A DNA stretch of 41,983 nucleotides from CBDUWP01 sp965370955 (GCA_965370955.1 CBDUWP010000003.1:1-41983); one strand, 5' to 3'; positions 24,386-34,400 are shown, counted from the first letter of the stretch. The notes: generated by a model not told the origin, from the letters alone. Translations and numbers: made by a program.

Positions 24386-25046
24386 GATAACCTCTCCTTA
24401 GATAAAACATGCACCAGATTTTGTTGTTACACAGTTAGGGTGACTCTAAAACCGTTTTCTATGTTTTTGTCAGATTTTCCGGCTTAATCTTCAGCTTCGC
24501 CATACAAAAACATAAACATTTCTTTTCAGTACCCTAGTGCTTAAAAATCTGCCTCCTATGCAGCTTTGTTTCAATATCGGCAATTTAGGATAGAAAGGAG
24601 TAGTTTTTATCGGAACAGTTTTTATCTATTCCCTCATGCATTGCGTGTTTCGGGTTAATTTAGGGGGTTGTTATCGGTCGTGGCAAAAAAAGATGAATTT
24701 TTTTTTTATGATTATTAAACAATGATATTATGGGCTGTTTTTTTGACAGGGACAAATAATGATTTCAGGATGATTATTTCAGTTTGATAATTAGTCAAGG
24801 ATTTAGGTTTGTAAAATCAAGCTTAAACAGGGGGTTATGAGCTATTTGTTTGAATAGTTTGGTCTACAAAAACAGACAGCTTAGCTCTATGAGCTAAGCC
24901 GAGAGATCAATACGGACTTTGAGTGCGACACCTCTGCTTCCATCCCGACCACAAACTAATGGCATGATGATAAGGGTTTTTATCGGATTATGCTATCGTG
25001 GAAACTACGTGTTTTACGACTTTTAGGTGACATTTTATCCGAAAAT
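24386..25046. other. Long region without a gene, between PEP-CTERM and response-regulator genes
   Basis: About 660 AT-rich bases. I find no reading frame with a ribosome site on either strand. The left part must carry the promoter of the minus-strand PEP-CTERM gene. The right part has two adjacent hairpins (24863-24899) and a short GATAA/TTATC hairpin (24969-24984). A small RNA is possible, but no family could be assigned. Confidence 0.55.
24863..24899 (-). other. Two adjacent hairpins, possible terminator or small RNA end
   Basis: GCTTAGCTC (24879-24887) and GAGCTAAGC (24891-24899) form a perfect 9-base stem with a 3-base loop. Next to it, GTCT and AGAC form a second short stem. On the minus strand five Ts lie in the loop of the second stem. 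Its position, 147 bases after the response-regulator stop, would suit a terminator, but the T run is not directly after the strong stem. Confidence 0.35.
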
Positions 25047-25640
25047 TCAGATACAGTTGACCAATTTCATTGCGATAGCCCGTTTTACGAGGTCTATCAC
25101 GTTATCGACATTCAATTTTTTCATAATATTGGATCTATGATCTTCCACTGTTCTGGTAGCTCTATTTAGCATTGCGGCGATTTTTTTTGTACTATTGCCG
25201 TCAGCGACCAATTTGAGTACGATTTTCTCTGTTTTCGTCAATTTATTGCCGAGTTTTGGATTTGTCAGTGGGTTTTGCAGTATAGCTTTTTCGACGATAG
25301 CCAAAAGCGTATCTCTTTCGAGTGGCTTTTCGATAAAGTCCATAGCCCCTTTTTTGACGGCGTTGACAGCCATAGGTATATCTCCATATCCGGTTATGAC
25401 GACAACAGGGACCCATGGTGCGATTTGTTTTGCTTGTGTGAGCAGTTCAATTCCATCGACACCGGGCATATTAACATCGGTAATAATGACGTTACATTTT
25501 TCCAGATATAAGCTTTCGATACAGTCTAGTGCATTGGTAAAGCTTTTCGGCTTATATCCTGACGACTTCAACGTTTCTGATATAGCTTTAAGTACAGTTG
25601 GTTCATCATCGACGATAAAGATAGTTTTTCGATTTAGCAT
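25047..25640 (-). CDS. FixJ/LuxR-type response regulator
   Basis: 197 residues. Receiver domain at 1-120 with acidic Asp11/Asp12, phospho-acceptor Asp55 in ITDVNMPG, Thr83 and Lys105 in IEKPL. The output domain at about 136-197 is a LuxR/GerE helix-turn-helix (LTKTEKIVLKLVADG, RTVEDHRSNIMKKL), so it binds DNA as a phosphorylation-dependent dimer. It lies 28 bases downstream of the histidine kinase gene on the same strand, a cognate pair like FixL/FixJ. No target sites are identified. Confidence 0.93.
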   Translation of the reverse strand: MLNRKTIFIVDDEPTVLKAISETLKSSGYKPKSFTNALDCIESLYLEKCNVIITDVNMPGVDGIELLTQAKQIAPWVPVVVITGYGDIPMAVNAVKKGAMDFIEKPLERDTLLAIVEKAILQNPLTNPKLGNKLTKTEKIVLKLVADGNSTKKIAAMLNRATRTVEDHRSNIMKKLNVDNVIDLVKRAIAMKLVNCI

Positions 25641-25668
25641 AATATTGAAGCCTTTTTTACGATATACA

Positions 25669-27204
25669 TTAGATATTTACAGGCAGGGTCACCTTAAATT
25701 TCGCTCCTTTTTTATTGATATTTTCCGCATGTATATTTCCGCCTCTCTGCAGCAGTATGCGTTTTGCGATGGTTAGCCCGAGTCCGTCTCCATGATTATA
25801 TGATTTTGTGGTGAAGAAGGGATTAAAAATTTCGTCGATATATTCTGGGCTGATTCCTCCGCAATTATCTTTGAATACTATTTCCAGCAGATTCTGTGAC
25901 AATTTCGCGGATATTTTCAGTTGCGTCATTTTTTTCCCGTCCGCTTCATATATTGCATTTTCGATTATCACGAAAAAAATTTGTTCGATAGCCGGTGTAT
26001 TAGCTTTGAAGTTTGGTATTTTTTTAAGATTTTCGTCTATTAGCTCAATGTTTTTATTTTTTGCTGTTTCTTCGAATACGCTGAATATTCTATCAGCCAG
26101 TATTTTCAGATTGATATCATGTGTTTGTTGCGAATAGGTTTTTTGGCTTGCGTCCTTAACCTTATTTATAATAGCTGTTGCATTTTTAATTTCGACGAGA
26201 CAGTCTGTCAGCCTTTTTTTGATATGGCTTTGGCTATTTTTTTTCTTTAGATCCTCTATTGTTTGCGCCATGAGGAGATTAACGACTGTTAGAGGTTGAT
26301 TTAATTCGTGAGCGATTGCCGCCCCCATAGATTCCAGCGATTCGGTGTTTCTATTGTCGCGGATCCTTTGCCGATACCTCGCAACTTCAGCTTCCAGTTG
26401 TCGTTTTTCCGTAACATCTCGAAAAATTGCCAGCACATATTTATCTGTTGCGATTTTGACAGTTGAGTAGTTCACATCGGCATAAAAGATTGTCTTATTC
26501 TTCTTTTTGATCATTAGCTCTTTATTGCTTGTGAGTTGTTTTTTAGGCGATTTAAGCATCTTCTTTAGCTGCATATCAGTCACAATATCATTTATTGTAA
26601 GCTTTGTGAGTTCTTCGTAACTATAGCCCAGCATTTCGCACAGTGCTTGATTGGCATCGCTGAGTTTTGCATTTTCTGTATTGATCAGTAAGATGCCGTC
26701 GGTTGCATTATCGAAGATGGTTTTCAGCCGCAATTGCGATTCAGCCAATTTTTCTTTTGTTGTACTCAGTTCAGTGACATCGACATATACTTCCGCCACC
26801 AGCCATTGTCCGAGTGTATTTTCGAATGGAATACTTGTCACCTGCATCGTTGTTCCATCATCTTCATTGACTTGTTCGGCGACATCGACTTTTTTCGTTT
26901 TCAGTGCTTTTAGTGCGCAGCATGTTTGGCATGGCTGGTCTAATTGCCTGAAATATTTGTAACATTTTTGGCCATGGGATTCTCCATAGATTAGCTCTTG
27001 TTTTGGTGCTACATAGACCACATTTAGCTCAGCATCCATGATTCGAAGATCTGTTTTTGTTGCGTCCAGCACCGAGTCGATATGTCGTTTGATAAGATCA
27101 TCCTGCTGCCATTTTAGATTTTGGTCTGTCAATTCTGCCACTTGTTTTTTGAGGGATTTAATCTCGTTTGTCAGTTGTTTTGTTGTTTTCGTTTCGTTGT
27201 CCAT
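25669..27204 (-). CDS. PAS-domain histidine kinase with a cysteine cluster in its first PAS domain
   Basis: 511 residues, no membrane helix. A coiled coil at about 10-35 leads into PAS domain 1 (41-150). This domain contains Cys81 and a Cys92-x2-Cys95-Cys96 group, within GQKCYKYF and PCQTCC. PAS domain 2 is at 157-268. The kinase core has His299 in AHELNQPLTVVN (HExxxP type), an N box (IIENAIYEAD), DNCGGISPEYIDEIF and FFTTKSYNHGDGLGL. It resembles FixL-like soluble kinases. The cysteine group suggests metal or redox sensing, which is inference. It is in an operon with the upstream DNA glycosylase gene (24-base gap) and the downstream response regulator. Confidence 0.92.
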   Translation of the reverse strand: MDNETKTTKQLTNEIKSLKKQVAELTDQNLKWQQDDLIKRHIDSVLDATKTDLRIMDAELNVVYVAPKQELIYGESHGQKCYKYFRQLDQPCQTCCALKALKTKKVDVAEQVNEDDGTTMQVTSIPFENTLGQWLVAEVYVDVTELSTTKEKLAESQLRLKTIFDNATDGILLINTENAKLSDANQALCEMLGYSYEELTKLTINDIVTDMQLKKMLKSPKKQLTSNKELMIKKKNKTIFYADVNYSTVKIATDKYVLAIFRDVTEKRQLEAEVARYRQRIRDNRNTESLESMGAAIAHELNQPLTVVNLLMAQTIEDLKKKNSQSHIKKRLTDCLVEIKNATAIINKVKDASQKTYSQQTHDINLKILADRIFSVFEETAKNKNIELIDENLKKIPNFKANTPAIEQIFFVIIENAIYEADGKKMTQLKISAKLSQNLLEIVFKDNCGGISPEYIDEIFNPFFTTKSYNHGDGLGLTIAKRILLQRGGNIHAENINKKGAKFKVTLPVNI

Positions 27205-27228
27205 TTATTGCCTGTCATAGACTTTTGA

Positions 27229-27996
27229 TTATGTTTTTTGATTAGTCGGCACATTCATATTGAGTTCAGTTAGAACCATTTTCATATCATCCCAAACCTT
27301 TTTTCGGTTCGCCGGCGAATAGCTTCTGAGCAGATAAGCTGGATGATATGTTGACATGAGTTTAGCGGTAAATTCATCAGTTTTAAAATCTTCGAATCTG
27401 CCTCTTAGCTGGCCGATTGTTTTATTAGTATTTAGCAATGTTCTTGCCGCATGGGCTCCCAGTGCAATAATCACTTTTGGCTGTATGACATTGATTTGTT
27501 GTTTTAGATATGGCATACATTGCATGATTTCTTGCGGCAGCGGATCTCTATTTTCTGGCGGTCGGCATTTTATTATATTTCCGATAAAGACATCTTTTCT
27601 GTCGAGTCCCATAGCTGCGATGATTTTATCGAGAAGTTTTCCAGCTCTCCCGATAAAGGGCAATCCTTTAGCATCTTCATCAGCTCCCGGTGCTTCTCCG
27701 ATGAACATGATTTTTGCGGATGGGTTTCCGCTTCCTGCGACCACGTTTGTTCTGGTTTTTGCCAGTTGACATTTTTGGCATTTAGCGCAGATATTTGCGA
27801 TTTGTTCGAGTTTTTTTTGTTTTTCCTCAGGGGTTATGGTTTCGTCGATTTTTGATGGATTGTCAGCCATTTGTTTTTCCTCTTTTTCCGGCATGTTTGG
27901 ATGTCCTTTTATAGTGAAACCGCCGCTGAAAAAATCTTCGAGTTCTGCATGTTGTGTGGCGATCCTATCGATATCGTGATTTGACGAGGTTTCCAT
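27229..27996 (-). CDS. udg: Family 4 uracil-DNA glycosylase (4Fe-4S)
   Basis: Removes uracil from DNA, starting base-excision repair of deaminated cytosine. 255 residues: about 65 N-terminal residues of low complexity and charge, then the glycosylase domain. Four cluster ligands are visible: Cys73 and Cys76 (CQKCQLAKTR), Cys144 (IIKCRPPENR) and Cys160, the last two 16 apart as in the family. Motif A is GEAPGADED (100-108) and motif B is HPAYLLRS near residue 220. It is the first gene of an operon with the histidine kinase and response regulator. The start follows the longest frame. An internal Met at about residue 35 or 43 would remove only the unconserved leader. Confidence 0.93.
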   Translation of the reverse strand: METSSNHDIDRIATQHAELEDFFSGGFTIKGHPNMPEKEEKQMADNPSKIDETITPEEKQKKLEQIANICAKCQKCQLAKTRTNVVAGSGNPSAKIMFIGEAPGADEDAKGLPFIGRAGKLLDKIIAAMGLDRKDVFIGNIIKCRPPENRDPLPQEIMQCMPYLKQQINVIQPKVIIALGAHAARTLLNTNKTIGQLRGRFEDFKTDEFTAKLMSTYHPAYLLRSYSPANRKKVWDDMKMVLTELNMNVPTNQKT

Positions 27997-28033
27997 GGCT
28001 GTGATTGTATATCCATTTTGTTATAAAATCAAT

Positions 28034-28067
28034 AAAAAAGGGCACCAGCCATTTAGCTGACACCCTT
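28034..28067 (-). terminator. Strong intrinsic terminator of gdhA
   Basis: On the minus strand AAGGGTGTCAGC pairs with GCTGGTGCCCTT over 12 positions, three of them G-U, around a 6-base loop. A T run of six follows (plus-strand As 28034-28039). It begins 30 bases after the gdhA stop. Confidence 0.92.
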
Positions 28068-28096
28068 GTTTATACTTTTGCTAAAAATTCTGCTAT

Positions 28097-29443
28097 TTAT
28101 ACAAGCCCTTGATCGAGCATAGCATCAGCTATTTTCACGAAACCAGCGATATTAGCTCCGGCGATATAGTTTCCTTCCATGCCGTATTCTTTAGCTGCAT
28201 CGCTGCATTGTTGATGGATAGCGATCATGATCTCGTGCAATTTTTCGTCAACTTCTTCTTTGGTCCAAGCGAGTCTTTGTGAGTTTTGGCTCATTTCGAG
28301 GCCTGAAGTTGCAACTCCGCCTGCGTTAGCAGCTTTTCCGGGAGCGTAGAGGATTTTGGCAGCAACGAATTTTTCTGCCGCTTCTGGTGTGCTAGGCATA
28401 TTAGCACCTTCAGCCACGACGAAGCAGCCGTTTGCTAAGAGAGTGTCAGCGTCTTTGGCATCGATTTCATTTTGCACAGCACTTGGGAACGCGCAGTCGC
28501 ACTTGATATCCCAAGGTCTTTTTCCAGCACGGAATTCGCAGCCGAATTTGTCAGCATACTCTTTAATACGTCCGCGTTTTACATTTTTGAGTTCAAGTAC
28601 GAAAGCCAATTTTTTAGCATCGACACCGTCTGGATCGTAGATAGAGCCAGATGAATCTGAAAGGCTAACAACTTTAGCTCCGAGGTCGTTCAATTTTTCG
28701 ACTGTATATTGAGCCACGTTTCCAGAACCTGACACAGTACAGATTTTGCCTTTGAAGCTGTCTTTGCGAGTTTTGAGCATTTCTTCGGCGAAGTAAACAC
28801 ATCCATATCCTGTAGCTTCTGTTCTGATAAGTGATCCTCCCCAGTGCAGAGCTTTGCCGGTTAGGATACCTGTGAATTCATTTTTAATTCTTTTGTATTG
28901 CCCGAACATGTAGCCGATTTCTCTTCCGCCAGTACCGATGTCGCCAGCTGGCACATCTGTATCAGGGCCGATATGTCTATAGAGTTCAGTCATGAAGCTT
29001 TGGCAGAATCTCATAACTTCGTTATCACTTTTGCCTTTGGGGTCAAAGTCAGCTCCACCTTTACCACCGCCCATAGGCAGTGTTGTCAGAGCGTTTTTGA
29101 ATACTTGTTCAAAGCCCAAGAATTTCAAGATGCTTGCGTTTACTGTTGGGTGCAATCTCAAGCCGCCTTTATAAGGGCCGATAGCGCTGTTAAATTCGAA
29201 TCTAAATCCGCGATTGATTTGATATTCGCCTTTATCATCTTGCCAAGGTACTCTGAACATAATTTGGCGTTCTGGCTCAACGATTCTTTCGATGATTTTA
29301 GCTTTGATATATTCAGGATGTTTTTCTAGAACAGGTGCCAGTGAATCCAGAACCTCTTTAACAGCTTGTAGGAACTCGACTTCGTTAGGATTTCGCTTTT
29401 CTACTTGCTCGTAGATTGACTGGATCAAATCTTTTGTTGCCAT
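28097..29443 (-). CDS. gdhA: Glutamate dehydrogenase, hexameric class I (NADP-type)
   Basis: Reductive amination of 2-oxoglutarate by ammonia to glutamate. 448 residues, typical for the class I hexameric enzyme. Conserved parts: GPYKGGLRLHPTVN for substrate binding, PMGGGKGGADFDPKGKS with the catalytic Lys, DTDVPAGDIGTGGREIGYM, and the Rossmann domain with VSGSGNVAQYTVEKL. The C-terminal ANAGGVATSGLEMSQNS is a class hallmark. Cofactor preference for NADPH is inferred from the subfamily. GGAG precedes the ATG. The gene is divergent from a LysR-type regulator, and the gap holds an inverted repeat. It ends in a strong terminator, so it is a single-gene unit. Confidence 0.97.
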   Translation of the reverse strand: MATKDLIQSIYEQVEKRNPNEVEFLQAVKEVLDSLAPVLEKHPEYIKAKIIERIVEPERQIMFRVPWQDDKGEYQINRGFRFEFNSAIGPYKGGLRLHPTVNASILKFLGFEQVFKNALTTLPMGGGKGGADFDPKGKSDNEVMRFCQSFMTELYRHIGPDTDVPAGDIGTGGREIGYMFGQYKRIKNEFTGILTGKALHWGGSLIRTEATGYGCVYFAEEMLKTRKDSFKGKICTVSGSGNVAQYTVEKLNDLGAKVVSLSDSSGSIYDPDGVDAKKLAFVLELKNVKRGRIKEYADKFGCEFRAGKRPWDIKCDCAFPSAVQNEIDAKDADTLLANGCFVVAEGANMPSTPEAAEKFVAAKILYAPGKAANAGGVATSGLEMSQNSQRLAWTKEEVDEKLHEIMIAIHQQCSDAAKEYGMEGNYIAGANIAGFVKIADAMLDQGLV

Positions 29444-29487
29444 GACACATTCTCCATTAAAAAGAAAGGAATAAAAGATTTTCTACT

Positions 29488-29510
29488 TTTGCATTTTTTA
29501 TTTTTGCAAA
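29488..29510. promoter_or_regulatory. Inverted repeat in the gdhA/LysR gap, candidate regulator site
   Basis: TTTGCA (29488-29493) and TGCAAA (29505-29510) form a perfect inverted repeat with an 11-base spacer. It lies 45-67 bases upstream of gdhA and between the divergent genes. LysR-type proteins usually bind interrupted dyads in such gaps, so this is the best candidate operator. Binding is inferred. Confidence 0.45.
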
Positions 29511-29624
29511 TGTTTTGAAATAAGCTAAGCTAATTACAACTTAACTTTACCAAATAGAACGTAGGTCATTTTCATGATTCATACAAGGCCTTAATTTTAA
29601 TACATCTTATAAGGGTTGCTGATA

Positions 29625-30503
29625 ATGCATTTAGAAACTTTAATTATTTATTGTGATTTGGTGGATTTTAAGAGCTTTTCTCGAACAGCTGAGAAGCATT
29701 TTTTGAGTCAATCCGCTATTTCTCAGCAGTTAGCCCAGCTTGAGTTATCTTTAAAATGTCAGCTGATAAATCGCAAGAAGCGTCCGATTGAGGTCACAAC
29801 TCATGGCCAACTGCTATATCAAGCTGCCCGTGACATTCTTTGCCGTTACGATCAGTTCAACAGCGACATGAATGATTTGAACAATTCCATGACGAGCCGC
29901 ATAAATGTTGGCGCAATTTTCAGTATAGGCATGCATACTTTGCCTTATTATGTTAAGCAGTTCATGGTCAAGTATCCTAAGGTTCATGTTCACATTGAGT
30001 ATTTGGATGCAGCCAGTATTTACGAGCGTATATTAACAGGCAAGATAGACATAGGTTTTGTTGCTATTCCCAAACGTGACAAGCGTTTTTTGGTTTACGA
30101 TTTTTCGGAAGAACCATTAGTTTTTGTTTGCAGTGTTAAGCATAATTTGGCGAATCAGGATTCGATAAGCATTCACAGCATTTCTTACGAGCGTTTTATT
30201 GGTTTTGACAAGGATGTTCCGACTCGCAGTTGGATTGACAATTTATTGCAGACCTACAATGTTTCGCTCACTCCTGTGATGGAGTTTGACAACATTGAAA
30301 CAGTCAAGCGGGCGGTTGAGATAAATTCCGGCGTAAGCATTTTGCCGATGCCGTCAGTTGAGCAGGAGATTGGTTCCGGCACCATTCGAGCCTTAAATTT
30401 TGAAGAGGGTAATTTTCATCGTCCCACTGGCATTGTGATTCGTAAGGACAAGATTTTGAGTGTTGCCGCCAAATATTTCATAGATATTTTGCGCAAAGAG
30501 TAA
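29625..30503 (+). CDS. LysR-family transcriptional regulator, likely controlling gdhA
   Basis: 292 residues, the standard LysR length. The winged helix-turn-helix occupies residues 1-65 (SFSRTAEKHFLSQSAISQQL then LELSLKCQLINRKKRP). The C-terminal two-lobe effector domain begins at about residue 88 (RINVGAIFSIGMHTLPYYV). The ATG at 29625 has AAGGG 9 bases upstream; an in-frame TTG at 29616 is too close to that site. It is divergent from gdhA with 181 bases between the starts, the usual arrangement of a LysR protein with its target, as for GltC and gltAB. The effector (perhaps 2-oxoglutarate, glutamate or ammonium status) is not visible from sequence. Confidence 0.92.
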   Translation: MHLETLIIYCDLVDFKSFSRTAEKHFLSQSAISQQLAQLELSLKCQLINRKKRPIEVTTHGQLLYQAARDILCRYDQFNSDMNDLNNSMTSRINVGAIFSIGMHTLPYYVKQFMVKYPKVHVHIEYLDAASIYERILTGKIDIGFVAIPKRDKRFLVYDFSEEPLVFVCSVKHNLANQDSISIHSISYERFIGFDKDVPTRSWIDNLLQTYNVSLTPVMEFDNIETVKRAVEINSGVSILPMPSVEQEIGSGTIRALNFEEGNFHRPTGIVIRKDKILSVAAKYFIDILRKE

Positions 30504-30630
30504 ATGGCATTGATTAAATTGCGATATCGTTCAAAAAAAAAGTTTTTATTGCTAAAAAACTTGAACAAATCCTTCAAATAACAGAATATACCAATAGAGA
30601 GAGTTGATTGTTATTTTGTTTAGGTGATTT

Positions 30631-31452
30631 ATGCGATTTGTCGTGTTTTTATTGTTGGTTTTGCTAAGTTTCGGCGATGTTTCTATAGCTGATGGCTGCC
30701 GCGTGTCAGTTGGTAAAAAGCCGATAGTTAAAGAGTCGATTGCTAAAGAGTCGGCTTGCAAAAAAGTTTCTGTTGGCGATGAGTCCTGCGATCTTGATTT
30801 GATATTATCGCGTATGAACCAAGCCGCAGCTTCTTTAGAGACCTATCGCTGTGACATCAGTTATTTGTTTGATCAGCCGCTGTTTGAATCCAAAACTCTT
30901 CGCTTAGGCAAAATGTGCTATGGCCCCGGCGACAATTTGAATCAATTGCTTATATCTTTTGACTCATTGCAGAACGATGATGATTCGCCCACATTTGCCA
31001 AAGATGTTTATTTTTTTGACGGCGTTTGGCTCACTCATTTGGATTACAGTTTGAAGCAGGCTTCTAAGCATCAGATGACTGAGTTTGATAAGCCGATAGA
31101 TTCATTTTCGCTTGTCAGCCGTCAGTTTCCTATCATAGGTTTTACGTCCGCTTCTCAGTTGTCCGTTGATTTTGATATCACTTGTTTAGCCAGTGACATT
31201 GCGTCTTGTTACAAGCTTTGTTTGAAGCCCATATCAGGCAGCAAATATTCGGACAATTACAAACGTATAGATTGTTATCTTGATAGTGACAGCTATTTGC
31301 CGGTCAAGATAATAGCTTCTTCGACAGAAGATGAGTTGTATATCATAAGTTTAACCAAGGTTGTCATCAATCAGCCGATTTCCGCTAAGGATTTTACTAT
31401 TTCTATTGGCAGTGATTTTGGCCCTGTCAAGATAGTTCCTCTTGAAAAATAA
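30631..31452 (+). CDS. LolA-like secreted protein, function unknown
   Basis: 273 residues. The first 20 residues are a signal peptide (MRFVVFLLLVLLSFGD); no canonical lipobox. Next comes a short Lys/Ser/Cys-rich stretch with an internal duplication (VKESIAKESACKK). From about residue 50 the pattern fits the LolA/RseB fold: an amphipathic helix (ILSRMNQAAASLETYRCDIS), beta strands, a YFFDGVWLTHLDY strand pair and a C-terminal DSYLPVKIIASS strand. This is a fold-level call without firm homology. The DUF4091 gene begins 32 bases downstream with a strong ribosome site, so they are probably co-transcribed. It may chaperone or bind a lipidic or surface ligand outside the membrane (inferred). Confidence 0.6.
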   Translation: MRFVVFLLLVLLSFGDVSIADGCRVSVGKKPIVKESIAKESACKKVSVGDESCDLDLILSRMNQAAASLETYRCDISYLFDQPLFESKTLRLGKMCYGPGDNLNQLLISFDSLQNDDDSPTFAKDVYFFDGVWLTHLDYSLKQASKHQMTEFDKPIDSFSLVSRQFPIIGFTSASQLSVDFDITCLASDIASCYKLCLKPISGSKYSDNYKRIDCYLDSDSYLPVKIIASSTEDELYIISLTKVVINQPISAKDFTISIGSDFGPVKIVPLEK

Positions 31453-31484
31453 TTTGTTTACACGTCCTAAGGAGAATTACATTT

Positions 31485-34400
31485 ATGAAGAAATTTATTT
31501 TCATTCTATTTTTAGTTGCGATTGGTATCTTTTTTTTAGTGACGGCCAGTTCGCCGGTTTTTGCTTCTAACAATTTATTGTTAAATGGTGATTTTGAAAA
31601 GGCTGCAAATGGAGTCCCTGACAATTGGAAAGTTGGCGCAGGTCACGGCGATTGGATTGACGGTCAAGCCATTGGTTCATCCGGCAAAAAAATAGTTCGT
31701 TTGCAGGGTAAAGGCTCAGGGCATCGTGTCAGTTGGGATTATACTGGCGCTCTCGATTTGGAATACGGCAAGACTTACCGGGTTCAATTTTCTGTTCGCG
31801 GCGATAACAATACCGGCAGCTCTTGTATCATTTCTGGCATGAGCAATCTCAATAATGATTTTAAGATAAGCAAACAGTGGCAGGTTTTCAGTTTTATTTT
31901 TACTCCTTCGATGAATATGAAGGACAGTTTTTTCCGCATAGGCCTTTGGGAACCTAACGGCAAGATAGGCACTATATATTTTGACGATGTAAGCTTGATT
32001 GAGGTTCAGCCTTTGTTTAAGAAAGCCGCCAATATGAAGCTTAGCCGTGGCGAATCGGTTGACGGAGACCAATATAAATTTCATCATCATGTTAACAAGC
32101 TGAAGAATTATTCTCCTATTATAATCGAGAACAACACGGATTTTAACGGTTCTAGAATAAATTTCGAGTTAGGCTCAAGCTTGATTTATAAGCACAAGAT
32201 TGGTTCCGCCGTTCAGTTAGATGGCAAATTGGTTTTGAAATTTTCTAGAGGAGCTAAAGGCACTTGTATTGTATCAGCCAGTAAAGACGGCAAGCTTTGG
32301 CAGTTGATTGCTAAGGAAAAGTCACCTAGTAAGATCGATTTGCGTATTCCTAAAAAGTTCTATCCAACTAAGGATCTTTATATCAAGCTGACGGTAGCTG
32401 ATACTGGGGCTAAGAAATCTGGCCATGTATTTCAGATGAAGAATTATACTTACACCGCCAAGCTCAGCAAAAAATTTAAGTCTATGCAGGGGGCGACATA
32501 TTTTTACGAACAAAAGACAAGTGACAAACTTGACATAGAGGTTCTTGATTTTGGCGATGGCAATCTAAAAACTCCCGTTGGTGCAGTGACTTTGAAATTG
32601 ACCAATAAGACTGATGCGCCGATCAAGGCTTTGATTGTCATCAGCGGTGAAGTTGTCGAGAAGACAGAGCAATATGGCAAACAGCCTATCGTTTTAGCAG
32701 CCGGCGAGTCTCAGCTTGCCCGCGTTGATTACAATATTAAATCGACAGGCCAGTTGACTATTAAGTTTGATGTTTTGGCTGACGGTAAAGTTTTAGCCAG
32801 TGTTATTGCTGCGACAAATTTATCTCAGCTTTATGCCAGTGATTACGGCTATTGGCTTGATAGTACAGATGCCGCTGACCTATGGTGGTGCGAGGGCACT
32901 TATAAGATTTATCGCGAGCGTCCTATTCCTGCTGAGGCGACAAAGAAACCTATCACAATGTTCGCAGCTCGCGGCGAATATGAGCCGCTTCAGATAGTCA
33001 TCAAGCCTAAGCAGGATTTAAAAGGCGTGAAGTTTTCTATTGTTGGCGATGACAAACTTGTCGGTTCGGTCAAGCTTTTTAGTGAGCATTATGTTTATGT
33101 TTTTTCAGCTACAGATGAGTATGGCTGTGAGGATTGGTGGCCTGACGCTTTGCCTGCCATCACTGGCCCGGTTGACATTAAGGCTGGCCAGAACTATCCG
33201 ATTTGGCTGTTGGTCAAGGTTGGCGATGACATTTCTGCCGGCGACCATAAATTACAGCTCAAGATAGAGAGTGTTTCGTTGAATAAGACGTTGGATATTA
33301 ATTTGCACGTTTGGGATTTTGCATTGCCCAAGACTCCTTCATTGCAATCTACCATAGGCCTTAGTCGCGGCAAGCTTCGGCGGTATCACAATGTTAAGGA
33401 GGGTTCCGTTGAGATGGCAAAGGTTTGGGATTTATATATGCAGAATTTCCGTGAGCATCGCATATCGCCTCAGGAGTTCGGCAATCCTATGGCTCCGATT
33501 ATCACAACAGTCACTAACACGCCGTGGGAACATGGCCATTTGACCAAAGACGATCCTCGTCAAGGCCAGTATTGTGTTAAAGCTGTTGATGATGCAGGTG
33601 ATTATGCTATTGCTGTCAAACAAAAAAAGCGTATCCAGATTCATAATGACAGGACTTATCTTCTTAATTTTTCTGTTAAGACCGCCGAATCCGGTCAGCA
33701 ATTTCGCGTTGAGGTTCGCTTTTATAATCATCAAGACCGCGAAGTTGGCAAGACCAGAGTAACCCTTGGCGGTCCCACAACTTGGCGAGATTTAACAAAG
33801 AAGCTTAGTCCTAGCCGTGTATCTAAAAATGCTAGTTTTGTTCGGATATATCTTTATCCTGTCGTTGGCGGCAGTTTTAAGGAAAACTTGAATACAGGCG
33901 TTGCTTGGTTTGATGACATCCAGCTCGTTGACGAGTCTACAGGCAAAAACCTTTTGACTTATGGCGATTTTGAATATGCCAAGAATAAACCTGATGTTTC
34001 GGTTGATTTTACAGCTTTCGATAAGAATCTTGAGACATTTCTCAATGACTATAAATTTTCCATATATCGTCTCTTTTTAGATGGAATTGGTCACGGTACT
34101 CTTTGCCGTCGCGGTTCTGGTTACATGGGTGGTTATATTCAGGGTTCGCCGGAATATGAAGAGATATTCGGCAAGTACTGTAAGATAATAGAGCAGCATC
34201 TTGAAGAAAAGGGTTGGTTGGACAATACCCTTATCTATGCCTATGACGAACCGAATGAGCATGAGTATGGATATGTCAAGCGTGCTATGGAGAATATTGC
34301 CAAAGCCTCGCCCAAATTAGCTGCTCGAACGATAGTCACAGAGTCCCCAGCACCAGGAATGTACGGCACTTACAATAGCATTTGGTGTCCTATGCCGAGT

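Noticed and set aside
24920..24960. Stretch resembling the core of 5S rRNA (CACC...CATCCCGACCAC)
   Set aside because: The following conserved GAAGTTAAG and the flanking helices are missing; the likeness is short and probably chance.
9130..24960. GATGGAAGCA shared by the riboswitch-like leader and the minus strand near 24945
   Set aside because: A 10-base match is expected many times by chance in a window of this length, and the surrounding sequences do not align.
30540..30562. AT-rich hairpin after the LysR gene as a terminator
   Set aside because: The stem is only A-T rich and no T run follows on the plus strand; not strong enough to list.
31716..32090. 124-residue minus-strand open frame inside the DUF4091 gene
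   Set aside because: Antisense shadow of a long, well-supported gene, with no ribosome site.
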